This document shows, piece after piece, positions 8,061 through 18,290 of a stretch of 64,000 bases of DNA. A program made the position numbers and the translations under genes. Origin of the DNA: Bradyrhizobium tropiciagri (GTDB lineage: Bacteria > Pseudomonadota > Alphaproteobacteria > Rhizobiales > Xanthobacteraceae); the NCBI RefSeq assembly GCF_001189845.1, contig NZ_LFLZ01000016.1:1-64000 (forward strand), written 5' to 3'. The notes under the pieces are model-generated. The model worked only from the letters and a program-made list of their open reading frames with translations, did no database searches and had not been told where the DNA came from. The stretch's first letter is position 1, and each line of letters starts with the position of its first letter.

Positions 8061-10406
8061 ATGTCTCTTCTCTCCCTTCCGGTTGCCACGCTTGGAACGC
8101 CTCGGATCGGTCCCAGGCGCGAGCTCAAACGCGCGCTTGAAAGTTACTGGGCCGGCGCAATCAGCGAACAGCAATTGCTCGAGGACGCAGCTGGCCTGCG
8201 CGCTGCGAACTGGGCCCGCCAAAAATCCCTCGGTGTCACCGTCATTCCGTCCAACGATTTCTCGTTGTACGACCAGGTGCTCGACACCTCTGTCATGGTT
8301 GGTGCCATCCCGGAAGTCTACGCCTCGAAAACCGAACCGGTTTCGCTCAAGACGTACTTCGAGATGGCCCGCGGTTCACAGTGGGGCCGAGAGACTGCGA
8401 GTTGCAGCCACGGATCGGGCGGATATGGCGCGCCCGCACAGGAAATGACCAAGTGGTTCGACACCAACTACCACTACATGGTCCCTGAATTTCATCGGGG
8501 ACAGACGTTCCGCCTGTCCTCGCGAAAGCCTATCGAGGAGTACGAGGAAGCTAAGGCCCTCGGGTTCCAGACCCGCCCTGTGCTGATCGGGCCGGTCACA
8601 TTCTTGAAGCTTGGCAAGAGCGCGGATCCTGCGTTCCAGCCGCTGTCGCTCCTGGACGAGCTGATACCGGTCTATGTCGAAGTTCTGCAAGAACTAGCCA
8701 AACGGGGAGCAAACTGGGTTCAATGCGACGAGCCCTGCCTGGTCCTTGATCTGGAGGAGGGGGCGCGAAGATCTTTGCTACACGTCTACGATCGGCTCGC
8801 CAGGGAAGTACCTGACGTCAAGATCATGGTCGCGAGCTATTTCGGCGATCTCGGCGATAACCTGGACACGGCTTTGAACATGCCCGTTGCCGGACTGCAC
8901 GTGGATTTGGTCCGCGCGCCGAACCTGTTGGGCCGAATCATTGCTGCCCGGCGATGTGACCTCGTCATGTCCCTTGGCGTCATCGACGGACGAAATGTAT
9001 GGCGGTCAAACCTGTCGACGCTCCGCCAGCAACTGGATCCCGTGATTGCGAAGCTAGGCAGAGATCATGTCCAGATTGCTCCGTCCTGCTCGCTGCTTCA
9101 TGTGCCCGTCGATGTTGAACTCGAGACCGGACTTGCACCCGATCTCAAGAGCTGGCTTGCCTTTTCGGTACAGAAGATGCGTGAGCTTGCGATCCTGGCG
9201 CGGGCACTCGCGGGCGATCAGAATGTCGCTGAAAGTCTTGCTGAATCGCAGTCGGCCGTGACGTTCCGCCGGACTTCACCAAAGATCCGCGATGCCGATC
9301 TCGCGGTGCGGATGCGAGCGATCGACCAGGCCATGTGCCGGCGCGCCAGCCCATTTGTCCGTCGAGCCGACATCCAACGCAAGCGCTTTGGACTACCGGC
9401 CTTTCCCACTACGACGATCGGATCCTTCCCGCAAACCCCAGAGGTCCGTAATGCGCGCGCAGCACATGCGCAAGGCGGCATAAGCGACGAGCAATACGAC
9501 AAGTTCCTCAAGGAGGAGACCGCGCGCGCTCTGCGTTGGCAGGAGGACATTGGTCTGGACGTCCTTGTGCACGGCGAGTTCGAGCGTAATGACATGGTGC
9601 AGTACTTCGGCGAGCAACTCGCCGGATTCGCATTTACCAGGAACGGTTGGGTACAATCCTATGGCTCGCGCTGTGTCAGGCCACCGATCCTGTTCGGCGA
9701 TGTTTTGCGGCCAAAGCCGATCACTGTGGATTGGTGGCTCTATGCGCAATCATTAACCAGCAAGCCGGTGAAGGCGATGTTGACCGGACCAGTAACAATC
9801 TTGAACTGGTCGTTTGTTCGCGATGATATTCCAAGAGGCGAGGTCTGCCGGCAGATCGCACTGGCGATCCGCGACGAAGTCCGCGATCTCGAGATAGCCG
9901 GTGCGAGCATGATCCAGATCGACGAAGCTGCCCTCCGCGAAGGGTTGCCATTGCGCCGATCGGAGTGGGCGGCCTACCTTCAATGGGCCGTCGATAGCTT
10001 CCGCATTTGCTCATCAGGCGTTGCAGATCAAACCCAGATTCATACGCATATGTGCTATTCGGAGTTTAATGACATTATCGATGCCATTGCTGCAATGGAT
10101 GCGGATGTCATCTCGATCGAAACGTCGCGCTCGAAGATGGAGCTGCTCGACGCGTTCAGGTACTACAAATATCCCAATCAAATCGGGCCGGGCGTATATG
10201 ACATCCATTCTCCCCGCATCCCCGAGGCCGGGGAAATGAAGGAGCTGATAGCATTGGCTCGGCAGCGGTTGCAGGATTCGCAGCTCTGGGTAAATCCGGA
10301 CTGTGGCCTGAAGACGCGCAAATGGGAGGAGGTTCGCCCGGCGCTGGTCAACATGGTCGCCGCCGCCCGCGAACTGCGCGCAGCATCTGATCGGACAAGT
10401 CGTTGA
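8061..10406 (+). CDS. metE: Cobalamin-independent methionine synthase MetE
   Basis: It transfers a methyl group from 5-methyltetrahydropteroyl-tri-L-glutamate to homocysteine, the last step of methionine synthesis, without B12. ATG 8061 gives 781 residues, the usual family length; the frame extends to a GTG at 7980 but the conserved N-terminus begins at about 8061. The N-terminal and C-terminal barrels are both complete. The zinc ligands are visible as His and Cys in HMCYSEFND and Cys in VNPDCGLKTR. The gene stands alone behind a cobalamin riboswitch and ahead of a GC-rich hairpin, so it is a single-gene, B12-repressed unit. Confidence 0.97.
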   Translation: MSLLSLPVATLGTPRIGPRRELKRALESYWAGAISEQQLLEDAAGLRAANWARQKSLGVTVIPSNDFSLYDQVLDTSVMVGAIPEVYASKTEPVSLKTYFEMARGSQWGRETASCSHGSGGYGAPAQEMTKWFDTNYHYMVPEFHRGQTFRLSSRKPIEEYEEAKALGFQTRPVLIGPVTFLKLGKSADPAFQPLSLLDELIPVYVEVLQELAKRGANWVQCDEPCLVLDLEEGARRSLLHVYDRLAREVPDVKIMVASYFGDLGDNLDTALNMPVAGLHVDLVRAPNLLGRIIAARRCDLVMSLGVIDGRNVWRSNLSTLRQQLDPVIAKLGRDHVQIAPSCSLLHVPVDVELETGLAPDLKSWLAFSVQKMRELAILARALAGDQNVAESLAESQSAVTFRRTSPKIRDADLAVRMRAIDQAMCRRASPFVRRADIQRKRFGLPAFPTTTIGSFPQTPEVRNARAAHAQGGISDEQYDKFLKEETARALRWQEDIGLDVLVHGEFERNDMVQYFGEQLAGFAFTRNGWVQSYGSRCVRPPILFGDVLRPKPITVDWWLYAQSLTSKPVKAMLTGPVTILNWSFVRDDIPRGEVCRQIALAIRDEVRDLEIAGASMIQIDEAALREGLPLRRSEWAAYLQWAVDSFRICSSGVADQTQIHTHMCYSEFNDIIDAIAAMDADVISIETSRSKMELLDAFRYYKYPNQIGPGVYDIHSPRIPEAGEMKELIALARQRLQDSQLWVNPDCGLKTRKWEEVRPALVNMVAAARELRAASDRTSR

Positions 10407-10488
10407 TCTTACTCTCTCCTCCCGGACGCTGACCCGCTCATAGCGCGTTTGCGCTCTGGATCATCTCGACCGAGCTCGGATAAAAGAA

Positions 10489-10514
10489 GCCCGGCCGCGC
10501 TTAGCAGGCCGGGC
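10489..10514 (+). terminator. GC-rich hairpin after metE
   Basis: A perfect 8-bp stem, GCCCGGCC with GGCCGGGC, encloses a 10-base loop about 80 bases after the metE stop. It is followed by GAAAG rather than a run of T, so intrinsic termination is likely but not textbook. Confidence 0.6.
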
Positions 10515-11105
10515 GAAAGTTAAGTCTGAGAGGAGCGATGCTGACACATCGCCGACTTCCATCGGCGGAGGGAGGACAGCCGATGGTTCGATTGCCGGCG
10601 AGGACATCCGCCGTAAATCTGCCCCCAAGTTGAAGCACGGATCAGCATAGCTCAATCATGCTGTGGTATGCGACCGATGTCGTCGAGTATTGGAACACTA
10701 GACTAAGGTTTGTCTGGAGCACCCGGTCATAATGGTTTGTCGAGGCGAGCAAAGACTGCGGCTGGCGACACCCGACCGGCTTGGTACCGACCAAGGCGAA
10801 ATGCAATTAGCGGCGCTTTTTTGCCCGGATCAGCGCGACCATGCGAGCAAACGCGACCGCAAGAAGTACTCAAGCAACCGATGCATGATCTTGTTGATCT
10901 GGCTGCGCAGGCAATCTGTCCGGTTCCACTGTAGCGAAGGTTTGGGACCCTGTTTGGAATGGATGGACGGATCGACACGCGACCATGAAAGTGGTGGACA
11001 AATAGGATGATCCACGATCACGAGATCGGCCCGCACCGGGCATAAGCCAGTTCACTGGTGACTGAAGTGCGGATTGCTAGAGTGGCAAGCCCGCCGCTCA
11101 CACGA
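10515..11105. other. Gene-poor stretch between metE and hemN
   Basis: No supported gene was found. The two flanking genes converge here. Confidence 0.4.
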
Positions 11106-12458
11106 TTAGACCGCCGCGCTGTGCATAGCCCCGCACCGAGCGAGGTGAGCGTCGAACGCGGAGGCGACGCTCCGGACCAGAAACCGGGCGCCGTCGACTA
11201 CGGAAAGCCGGCCATTGTCAACCACGACGACGCCATCTGCGATAAGGCTGTCGAGCCTGGGCCGATCGACAACGGCCAACTCCGGATCCCTGCCGTGACG
11301 GCGAGACGTCTCGGACAGATCGATTGTCATGTCGCACATAATCCGCTCGATGATCTCCGCCCGGTAGCGATCATCATCAGTCAGTAAATAGCCCTTCGCC
11401 GTCGCGAGCCGATCCTCGGTGATGCGGGCGAGGTAATCCCTGGTCGAGACGGCATTCGCGACGAACCCCTGTTGCAGGCGGCCGATGGCGCTGGCACCGA
11501 GGCCAATGAGCGCGTCTGCGCAATCGTCAGTGTACCCCTGAAAATTGCGGCGCAACTTACCTTGCTTCGCCGCCACAGCGAGATTGTCATGCGGCAGGGC
11601 GAAGTGATCGAGGCCTACGCGTACGTATCCAGCGTCAACCAAAGTGTGAGCTACCATTTCGGATTGGAGATAGCGCTCGAGGCTGTCGGGCAGAGTGGAT
11701 TCGTCGATCTTGCGTTGATGCTTCTTGAAGGTCGGAACGTGCGCGTAACCAAAGGCCGAAAACCGGTCCGGATGCAATTCGAGGCATTTGTCGACGGTAT
11801 CCAGGCATGAATCGACCGTCTGTCTGGGCAGCCCATACAGCAGGTCGAAATTGATCCGGCAAATGCCGGCGTGGCGTAGCCGCTCGACCGAAATTGCGGT
11901 CTGTTCGAAGCTCTGCGGGCGGTTGATGGCCTGCTGGACGACCGGGTCGAAGCTCTGCACGCCAAGGCTTGCCCGGTTGACCCCGCTATAGCCCAGGGCT
12001 TCGGCCATCGGATTGCTCAACATGCGGGGATCGATTTCCACGGCGATCTCGGCATCAGGCAGGAGGGCGAACGAATAACGCAACGAGCCGACCAAATCGG
12101 CGAATGCTTCAGGTGTCAGGATCGTCGGCGTGCCACCGCCGAAGTGGATATGAGAGATTGGCTGTCGTTGGCCAACGGCTTCTGCAACGAGGTAGGCTTC
12201 AGTGCGCAATCCAGCTGTATAGATCGCGATCGGATCGTCGCGTTTCGTGACGGATGTATGGCAGCCGCAGTACCAACACATGCTTCGGCAAAATGGCACG
12301 TGCACGTAGATCGAGGCGGACTGCTGGCCGTCGAGAGACTTGAGCCAAGCTTGATAGTCGAACTCCCGAACTGATGCTGAGAAATGAGGGGCGCTCGGAT
12401 AGCTGGTGTAGCGCGGTAGTCGGTGCTGCCCGTAGGATTGTGCTAGGTCCGGTCGCAT
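11106..12458 (-). CDS. hemN: Oxygen-independent coproporphyrinogen III oxidase HemN
   Basis: This radical-SAM enzyme decarboxylates coproporphyrinogen III to protoporphyrinogen IX without oxygen, supplying heme for respiration in microaerobic bacteroids. ATG 12458 (GAGAGAGG upstream) gives 450 residues, the usual length. The 4Fe-4S motif C-x3-C-x2-C is at residues 57-64, followed by the GGGTPT SAM-binding strand and the EIDPR segment. A FixK/FNR box lies 58 bases upstream of the start, centred where a class II activator would place transcription about 23 bases before the ATG. It opens a block of low-oxygen genes running to fixS. Confidence 0.95.
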   Translation of the reverse strand: MRPDLAQSYGQHRLPRYTSYPSAPHFSASVREFDYQAWLKSLDGQQSASIYVHVPFCRSMCWYCGCHTSVTKRDDPIAIYTAGLRTEAYLVAEAVGQRQPISHIHFGGGTPTILTPEAFADLVGSLRYSFALLPDAEIAVEIDPRMLSNPMAEALGYSGVNRASLGVQSFDPVVQQAINRPQSFEQTAISVERLRHAGICRINFDLLYGLPRQTVDSCLDTVDKCLELHPDRFSAFGYAHVPTFKKHQRKIDESTLPDSLERYLQSEMVAHTLVDAGYVRVGLDHFALPHDNLAVAAKQGKLRRNFQGYTDDCADALIGLGASAIGRLQQGFVANAVSTRDYLARITEDRLATAKGYLLTDDDRYRAEIIERIMCDMTIDLSETSRRHGRDPELAVVDRPRLDSLIADGVVVVDNGRLSVVDGARFLVRSVASAFDAHLARCGAMHSAAV

Positions 12459-12515
12459 TGCGATGCCTCTCTCGCTCTTTGGGCGCCCGTTTATCGGACA
12501 GGTGCATGGTAAGCT

Positions 12516-12529
12516 TTGCGCTGCCTCAA
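12516..12529 (-). promoter_or_regulatory. FixK/FNR-type operator of hemN
   Basis: TTGCGCTGCCTCAA fits TTG(A/C)-N6-(T/G)CAA. With its centre at -41.5 the transcript would start near 12481, a good distance from the hemN ATG. Confidence 0.7.
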
Positions 12530-12927
12530 ATATCGCGGTTACTGATGGGCTGGCCGGTAGGTCATGCCAGCGGCGCATACATCATGCTTTGAATTGTGTG
12601 AAGCGGTCGCACGGCAGGAATGAGCCTTCTTGGCAATGCACCTCCCACGAGCGAGAACGACACGAAACGAAGCAGCAAACGGATCTTTATCGAAATTGAC
12701 ATCCGACAGCTCTGCTGTGCAGAGCGAACGTCCCGGGATCTGCGGTATCCGATTATGTTTGAATCAGACCGTTTAAACGTTCGGCCATGCCGCTTGCGCC
12801 GCCAGTTGAAGCAAACGACCGTCAGGCGGAGAAGCCTATCTCCCGTGCGTAACCTGGGGGCAGGCGAGCGATCTTCTTTTCGAGTCCCATGAAATGATGT
12901 CCAATTTCCTGGCGAAAGCGGCAGCGA
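12530..12927. other. Stretch between the hemN operator and the hemerythrin gene
   Basis: No gene is supported. Confidence 0.35.
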
Positions 12928-13557
12928 TCAATGTGGTCCATCTCTCTCCGCATTGTGCCGCGGGTTGCCGGCCAACGCGCTCGAAAACGCAAGTGCGCTC
13001 CGTTCTGCCTCAGCTTCTTGTTCCAATTGTAGAATATGCGCTCTTAGCGCGTCGGAAGCCGCTTCAGCTGTCTCGCTGAATAGCGGATCTCCGTGATCGG
13101 TGAGGGCGGAAGCGACTTCGGCCCAATCCTCAGCTGATAAAGCCGCAACGGCGGCGGGGAAGAAGTCCCGTTCTTCCCACATCATGTGGTGCCGCTCGCG
13201 TACTATAAAGTCGCGTACGATCTTGCCGACATCTTGCCGAAGGATTTCACGATCTGCCAGGACGCCATCAATGGCGCGAGCGAAGTGGTGCAAGCGGTCG
13301 ATGACTTCCTGATGCTCATGCGCGAGATCTCCGACCATTGCGACCGCATCCGGATCGCACCTCTTGAGCTTGGAAAAGATCAAGTCTTCTTGAGGATGAT
13401 GATACACCTCAGGGTAAACCTCGAAATAGCTGATAATCGCGCGGATCACCTCATAGTCCGGACGATGTCCTTGCTCAAAAATCTCCAATTCGCGTTGAAG
13501 GGCGACCAAAAGGAGATCGATATTACGATGCTCTCGAAGCAAGCGACCGATGATCAT
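12928..13557 (-). CDS. Hemerythrin HHE-domain protein
   Basis: A 209-residue cytoplasmic protein beginning at ATG 13557 with GGAGC upstream. It is a four-helix di-iron hemerythrin-like domain. Iron-binding His/Glu positions are visible in LLREHRNIDLLL, YHHPQEDLIF, AHEHQEVIDRL and RERHHMMWEERDFF, followed by an Ala/Glu-rich helical tail. Proteins of this family sense or store O2 or help repair nitrosylated iron-sulfur centres; which applies here cannot be read from the sequence. It lies just downstream of the fixK-like gene on the same strand (147-base gap), consistent with a low-oxygen role. Confidence 0.85.
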   Translation of the reverse strand: MIIGRLLREHRNIDLLLVALQRELEIFEQGHRPDYEVIRAIISYFEVYPEVYHHPQEDLIFSKLKRCDPDAVAMVGDLAHEHQEVIDRLHHFARAIDGVLADREILRQDVGKIVRDFIVRERHHMMWEERDFFPAAVAALSAEDWAEVASALTDHGDPLFSETAEAASDALRAHILQLEQEAEAERSALAFSSALAGNPRHNAERDGPH

Positions 13558-13704
13558 TGCGGTGCTCCATGGAGGAAAATGTAAACTGGCGGCGATTTGT
13601 GCCCGGTTCCCCAAGCCGCAGTTGGTTGTCCTTCGCTGTATTTTCCAGCACGGCTCGGCGCACAGAGGCGTGCGGCGCCCAGCCTGGAGCTGGCGCAAAT
13701 CACG

Positions 13705-14388
13705 TTAGCCAAAGTTCTGCGCAAAGCGGTTGGACAATGTGTCCTTGCGGAGCTCGACTCGGCGCGTGGTCGGCAGGGCGATCGCGCCATTCTGCTCAAG
13801 CTGAGTGAAAGTGCGCGACACCGTCTCGATGGTCAAGCCAAGGTAATCTGCAACATCCTGCCGTGACATGGGTAGATCGATGGCCGCGCTCTTCGTAGTG
13901 CGCCGAGATATGTCGAGCAGGAACGCGATGACCCGTTCTTCTGCGCTGCTGATCAGGAGCATCGAATGCGCCTGGAAACGGCGGAGCTCAAGCGCCATCG
14001 CGTCCCAGAGCTGCCTTGCGAGTTCCCTCTCGTGGCTGGCGCGAAAGATGACAGCGGTGCGCTTCACCATGAGCAGGTGCGTCTCGCAGATCGCCTCGGC
14101 CGAAGAGATATGGCTTTCTTCGGCCTCAAAGCCGAAGATGTCACCAGGCAAATAAAACGCGCCGATCTGACGACGTCCGTCCTCCAGAATCTTGTAGGTT
14201 CGCACAGCCCCCGATACCACCTGATAAAGGTATTCGGCTGCTTCATCCTCTCCGTAAATCTCGCTATTGCGTGTGAACCGCATCGGTGTCGCAATCATAC
14301 CAAGCGGTCCACGATTGTCAGATTTCCCACGCAAGACGTTGGGTGGATGGCGGCTGGTCTCAGGAAGGCTGGCGGTCCGGGCGTGCAT
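13705..14388 (-). CDS. fixK: FixK-type Crp/Fnr family regulator
   Basis: A 227-residue transcription factor. The effector domain (residues ~35-140, with YLYQVVSGAVRTYK and FYLPGDIFGFE) lacks the N-terminal cysteine cluster that gives FNR its oxygen-labile 4Fe-4S centre, so it is FixK-like and probably needs FixLJ to control its level. The C-terminal helix-turn-helix (MSRQDVADYLGLTIETVSR) keeps the E-x2-SR recognition residues that read TTGA half-sites, matching the FixK boxes found in this window. The start is uncertain: ATG 14388, or 14298 thirty residues in, as neither has a good ribosome site. Candidate FixJ-type sites lie 75-110 bases upstream. Confidence 0.88.
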   Translation of the reverse strand: MHARTASLPETSRHPPNVLRGKSDNRGPLGMIATPMRFTRNSEIYGEDEAAEYLYQVVSGAVRTYKILEDGRRQIGAFYLPGDIFGFEAEESHISSAEAICETHLLMVKRTAVIFRASHERELARQLWDAMALELRRFQAHSMLLISSAEERVIAFLLDISRRTTKSAAIDLPMSRQDVADYLGLTIETVSRTFTQLEQNGAIALPTTRRVELRKDTLSNRFAQNFG

Positions 14389-14460
14389 GGCGAACTTTGC
14401 TTGCGAACGTCGATGACACGCAGATTGGCCGCTCCTGACAAACTGTGAAATCCAGATGTT

Positions 14461-14496
14461 TTACCTAAGTAGAAGCCACTAGGTATTTACGCGTAA
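14461..14496 (-). promoter_or_regulatory. Paired palindromes upstream of fixK, candidate FixJ-type operator
   Basis: TACCTA and TAGGTA face each other across 12 bases; inside is TAAGTA, which fits the TAMGTA core of FixJ sites. A second, perfect palindrome TTACGCGTAA follows at 14487-14496. The position fits control of fixK by the FixJ homologue encoded 1.7 kb away. Pattern-based only. Confidence 0.4.
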
Positions 14497-15018
14497 GCTC
14501 ATGATTGAGTTCCTCTTGAACGACGCGCGACGCGGGTCCCCTGCTACTCGAACATGCTCAAATCAATTGGGCCAGCTTTGGATCAGAAGGCTGACCTGGC
14601 AGGCCGCCACGAAAACAATCGAAAGCGAACGGCCACACCGGTGGAGAGTGCTAAGAGCTGTCCCCACCGTCACTTTCAGCCCGCCGTAGGAAGTCGCCTT
14701 CGCAAATCATGACTCTGATCCTGGTCGGGCCCTGGAGTGGCCAGCCGGGATCATGAGGATCCGTGTATGCTCATCGATGTGGACGACGGCCCGGTCGTCA
14801 CTTCATGTGGTCCGAGTTGGAAACTGAATCATAGAGCTAAGCTCGCGCGACATATTGTCCCGGCTCAACAGTCCGCTCTGCCGCACTCCCGCAATCGTAG
14901 GAACCGAAGGACATCCTGATCTAGCCTGATGTTAAGCTCGGGCATCGTCGGATGCGCCGATCGCGACAGCATTTTGATGGCATCTTCGCGGATCCGGCGA
15001 CGTGCCGCCCGTACCGTC
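14497..15018. other. Gene-poor stretch
   Basis: No supported gene is seen between the fixK operator region and the universal stress protein. Confidence 0.35.
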
Positions 15019-15849
15019 TCACTGTGACATCAGGACCGGGATGTTGATCCCGCGGAGCATATGGCTGGCGGTGCCGAGCAGCCTCTCTTGCAGCTGAGAG
15101 CAACCGTAGCCTCCCATCACCAGCAGGTCGAGGCTCTCGTCGGTCGCAAGCGACAGGAGAGCGCGCCGCGCTGCCCGGGATGCCGGAAGTGACACGATCC
15201 TCGCAGGAAGTCCTGATTTTGCGAGATACTCTCCCAGATGCGCGGTGGAACTCTCTGCCGGGACTTTGTCCGGGGCGGTGGTCGCGATGATGGTGAGGGT
15301 ATCGGCTCTACACAAAAGTGGCGTTGCGTCGTGCAACGCACGCGCCGCACGGCGGCTGCCGTCCCAACAAATCCCTACTCGTCTGATCGAGAAGGCGCCG
15401 TCGAAGGTTGGTGGCAGATACAGAACTGGCCCGCCAGCCTGGGAAAGGATCCCCCTGAGTATCAGATTGTCGCAACTATCGTAGCCGCCCTGAGGCTGGG
15501 TAACGATGGTCATGTCGTGGACTCGCGCGCTCGCGCAGATGATCCGGCGCGCGTCGGTTGGAAGCGCGCTCAGCGCGCGACTCGTATAGGAAATGCCGGT
15601 ATTCCGTGCCTGTAGATCGAAGGCATGAAGTGCTGCTTCGGCCCGCTCCAACGCTTGCGCCTGCTCGACGTCGAAAACAGCAGTAACCGCCGTTACGCCA
15701 ATTGCAAGAAGCGGAATAATTGTTCTCTCGTAGCCGATGGCTACAACGTCAAGATGCGCGCCGGTACTCTGTGCGAAGGAGATCGACCCGTTGATTGCAG
15801 CCCGCACCGGGAGCTCCGTCGGAAGGTGAACCAGTATATTCCCGAGCAT
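15019..15849 (-). CDS. Universal stress protein, tandem UspA domains
   Basis: This 276-residue protein contains two UspA-like domains. The first (residues 1-140) is degenerate. The second ends with the nucleotide-binding signature MGGYGCSQLQERLLGTASHM followed by a short strand IPVLMSQ, the standard C-terminal Usp motif. Start ATG 15849 has GGAGA upstream. It lies between fixK and fixJ on the same strand. Tandem Usp genes are often induced by low oxygen, but no FixK box is visible directly upstream of this one. Confidence 0.88.
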   Translation of the reverse strand: MLGNILVHLPTELPVRAAINGSISFAQSTGAHLDVVAIGYERTIIPLLAIGVTAVTAVFDVEQAQALERAEAALHAFDLQARNTGISYTSRALSALPTDARRIICASARVHDMTIVTQPQGGYDSCDNLILRGILSQAGGPVLYLPPTFDGAFSIRRVGICWDGSRRAARALHDATPLLCRADTLTIIATTAPDKVPAESSTAHLGEYLAKSGLPARIVSLPASRAARRALLSLATDESLDLLVMGGYGCSQLQERLLGTASHMLRGINIPVLMSQ

Positions 15850-16147
15850 TGTCGTTCTCCGAAGTCAAAGACCTGCTGCCTCGGAAGAATCCGAGCCCTC
15901 AAATGATCCGCATCATATGCCGCCGCTGAATGTTCTCGAGCACGAACAAACTGGCAAGGAGCGGGCCTCATAATAGTCCACGGCCAGGAATAGTACTCGC
16001 CTGTGTTGCACGATTTACGCCCTGCAAAGAATCCGCAGGCGATTTAAAGCTCCACCGCATCAGCAACATGACCTTCTCGGCGCGATCTGCTCAGTTGAAA
16101 CAGACAGCTGGATGCTTGAATAGGGCGTTCCGTCGCTTGCGATGTTG
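15850..16147. other. Stretch between usp and fixJ
   Basis: No gene, FixK box or obvious hairpin was found. Confidence 0.35.
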
Positions 16148-16753
16148 CTAGAGCCCGGCGGCGATAGCTATTCGCATCAACTCGGACATGCTGCGAACAT
16201 TGGTCTTTGCCATGACGTTCGCCCGGTAAACCTCGACCGTTCTCGGGCTGATACCAAGATCATGGGCAATCACCTTGTTGATCTTGCCGGCCAGTAGTCC
16301 CTGCAGGACATCACGCTCGCGCGATGAGAGGTCTGCCAGGCGGGCTTCGGCCTGCAGTTTCGCCGTATCGTCCGCTGGCTTGGTTGGCCTTGCTTCCAAG
16401 GCGCTATTGATCGCACGCAATAGCACCTCGTCTTCGAAGGGCTTCTCGATGAAGTCGATCGCACCCGCTTTCATCGCTTCGACTGCCAGCGTTACGTCGC
16501 CATGACCAGTTATCAGGATGACGGGACAGTCGACGCGATCGGCCTTCAGCTTGCGGACCAGTTCCAGGCCGCTCATGCCCGGCATGCGGATGTCCGACAC
16601 AATGCAGTCAACCGGACCGCTCGCGGCGTCACCGAGAAAACCGCTCGCCGTCTCATAGGTTGCCACGCAGAAGCCTTTAACATCAAGCAGAAACGCGAGC
16701 GAGTCCCGCATCGCGGCGTCATCGTCGATCACAAGAACGCGCCGCATGGTCAT
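16148..16753 (-). CDS. fixJ: Two-component response regulator FixJ
   Basis: A 201-residue regulator that, when phosphorylated by FixL at low oxygen, activates fixK-type promoters. The receiver domain has the acidic pocket at D10-D12, the phospho-acceptor Asp54 in SDIRMPG, and the Thr/Lys positions in ITGHGD and EKPFED. A LuxR/NarL-type helix-turn-helix occupies the last 65 residues ([29 protein letters not shown]). Its ATG overlaps the fixL stop codon by four bases, so the pair is translationally coupled. Confidence 0.95.
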   Translation of the reverse strand: MTMRRVLVIDDDAAMRDSLAFLLDVKGFCVATYETASGFLGDAASGPVDCIVSDIRMPGMSGLELVRKLKADRVDCPVILITGHGDVTLAVEAMKAGAIDFIEKPFEDEVLLRAINSALEARPTKPADDTAKLQAEARLADLSSRERDVLQGLLAGKINKVIAHDLGISPRTVEVYRANVMAKTNVRSMSELMRIAIAAGL

Positions 16754-18201
16754 GCTTCTTCATTAGCCTCCGCAAATGGCAGGGTAAACTGAAAGACCGT
16801 GCCGCCGCCCGGATTGGCTTCCACAGCGATGTGGCCGCCATGGGACTCGATGATCGTCCGGCAGATTGATAGTCCCACACCCATGCCATGCTCTTTGGTC
16901 GTGACAAAGGGCTGGAACAGCCGGTCGGCGATATCAGGGCTGATACCAGAGCCTGTATCGGCAACGGTAAACCTGGCGAGGCCGTCGACTTTGGCAACTC
17001 CGACGGTCAATTCGCGACGCGGGCCGGAAGCCATCGCCTCGATCGCGTTTCGTATCAGGTTCAGCGCGACCTGCTGGATCTGGATCTTGTCCACGATCAT
17101 CGATGGCAGATCGCGATCGCTGCGGATCGTCACCCGCACGCCTTGATCCTTGGCGCCGAGCAAGGCCAGAGCGACCGCCTCTTCAAGCATAGTGAGCGGA
17201 TTCTCCATTGTGTGCTCCGTCTCGCCTTTGGCAACGAATTCCCGCAGGCGCTTGATGATTTCGCCGGCGCGCAGAGCTTGCTGGGTGGCATGTTCGATGG
17301 CATCACCAATACGGTTGGCGTCCGGCTTGTCTGACGCCAGCAGCGTCTTGGCGCCGCGCATGTAATTTGTGATTGCGGAGAGCGGCTGGTTGATCTCGTG
17401 GGCAATAGACGAGGCCATCTCACCCATGGCGGTCAACCGCGAGACGTGCACGAGCTCAGATTGCAGTTCCTGCAATCGCCGTTCCTGCGCTCGCCGTTCG
17501 GTGAGGTCTCGGATGAAACCGGTAAAGAATCGTTCGCCGCGCACTTTGGCCTCACCGACGGCAAGCTCCATCGGAAAGGTCGAGCCGTCGCTTCGCTCGC
17601 CGACCACGATACGGCCGAGGCCGATAATGCGCCGCTCTCCGGTAGTCAGATAGCGTTCAATGTAGCGGTCATGCTCGGCGCGGTAGGGCTGCGGCATTAA
17701 CCTGGATACATTCGCTCCGACCACTTCGTCCGGAGACCAACCGAATAAACGCACTGCCGCGGCGCTGAACGAGCGAATGAGTCCCTTCTCGTCAATCACG
17801 ATCATGGCTTCCGGCACGGTGTCCAGGATCGACTGCAGATGGGCTTGTCGGTACCGCGCCTGCTCTGATTCTCGCCGCAGCCGATCGCCCATGAAGCCGA
17901 GCAGGGGGCCAAGTACCGCCAGTCCGGCTATATCGATCATGTTTGCGGAATCGGAGATGAGGTTGTTCCCAAGACATGCCGCGCTGATGATGAGGCAGAG
18001 CAGCGTAGCGAAGATGGCCGGTCCGCGGCCGCCGGCGAAAGCGGCAAAAACGATGACTGGAAGGTAGATGATCGTGAACGTGCGGTCCTGAAGATACGGA
18101 TCCAGCGCCGCACGAAGCACGAGCGCCACCGCGGCGGCCGCCGCGGCTGTGCCATAGCGGTACCAGATGTGGGCGACATGTTTCCCGGCAAACCCTCTCA
18201 T
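16750..18201 (-). CDS. fixL: Oxygen-sensing histidine kinase FixL
   Basis: ATG 18201 gives 483 residues; the frame runs on to 18381 without a sensible start. The N-terminal 105 residues hold several hydrophobic segments. The heme PAS domain (~120-235) keeps the proximal heme ligand as His177 in RAEHDRY and Arg197 in GLGRIV, twenty residues apart as in known FixL. The kinase part has the phospho-acceptor His268 in [10 protein letters not shown], and N, G1 (DTGSGIS) and G2 (GMGVGLSI) boxes. Oxygen on the heme should switch the kinase off. It is coupled to fixJ. Confidence 0.95.
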   Translation of the reverse strand: MRGFAGKHVAHIWYRYGTAAAAAAVALVLRAALDPYLQDRTFTIIYLPVIVFAAFAGGRGPAIFATLLCLIISAACLGNNLISDSANMIDIAGLAVLGPLLGFMGDRLRRESEQARYRQAHLQSILDTVPEAMIVIDEKGLIRSFSAAAVRLFGWSPDEVVGANVSRLMPQPYRAEHDRYIERYLTTGERRIIGLGRIVVGERSDGSTFPMELAVGEAKVRGERFFTGFIRDLTERRAQERRLQELQSELVHVSRLTAMGEMASSIAHEINQPLSAITNYMRGAKTLLASDKPDANRIGDAIEHATQQALRAGEIIKRLREFVAKGETEHTMENPLTMLEEAVALALLGAKDQGVRVTIRSDRDLPSMIVDKIQIQQVALNLIRNAIEAMASGPRRELTVGVAKVDGLARFTVADTGSGISPDIADRLFQPFVTTKEHGMGVGLSICRTIIESHGGHIAVEANPGGGTVFQFTLPFAEANEEA

Positions 18202-18290
18202 TCGATCGACTGTACATAGTTTGTCTATGTGAGGCGACCGGATGCAGCCGCGTTTCGTTGCGCTACCTATTGTGTGCAGGGCGGCGGCCG

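Noticed and set aside
7176..8222. 348-residue minus-strand frame over the metE riboswitch
   Set aside because: It overlaps the riboswitch and the metE start antisense and has no family similarity.
12620..12892. Open frame between hemN and the hemerythrin gene
   Set aside because: Arg/Cys-rich low-quality sequence without ribosome site or family.
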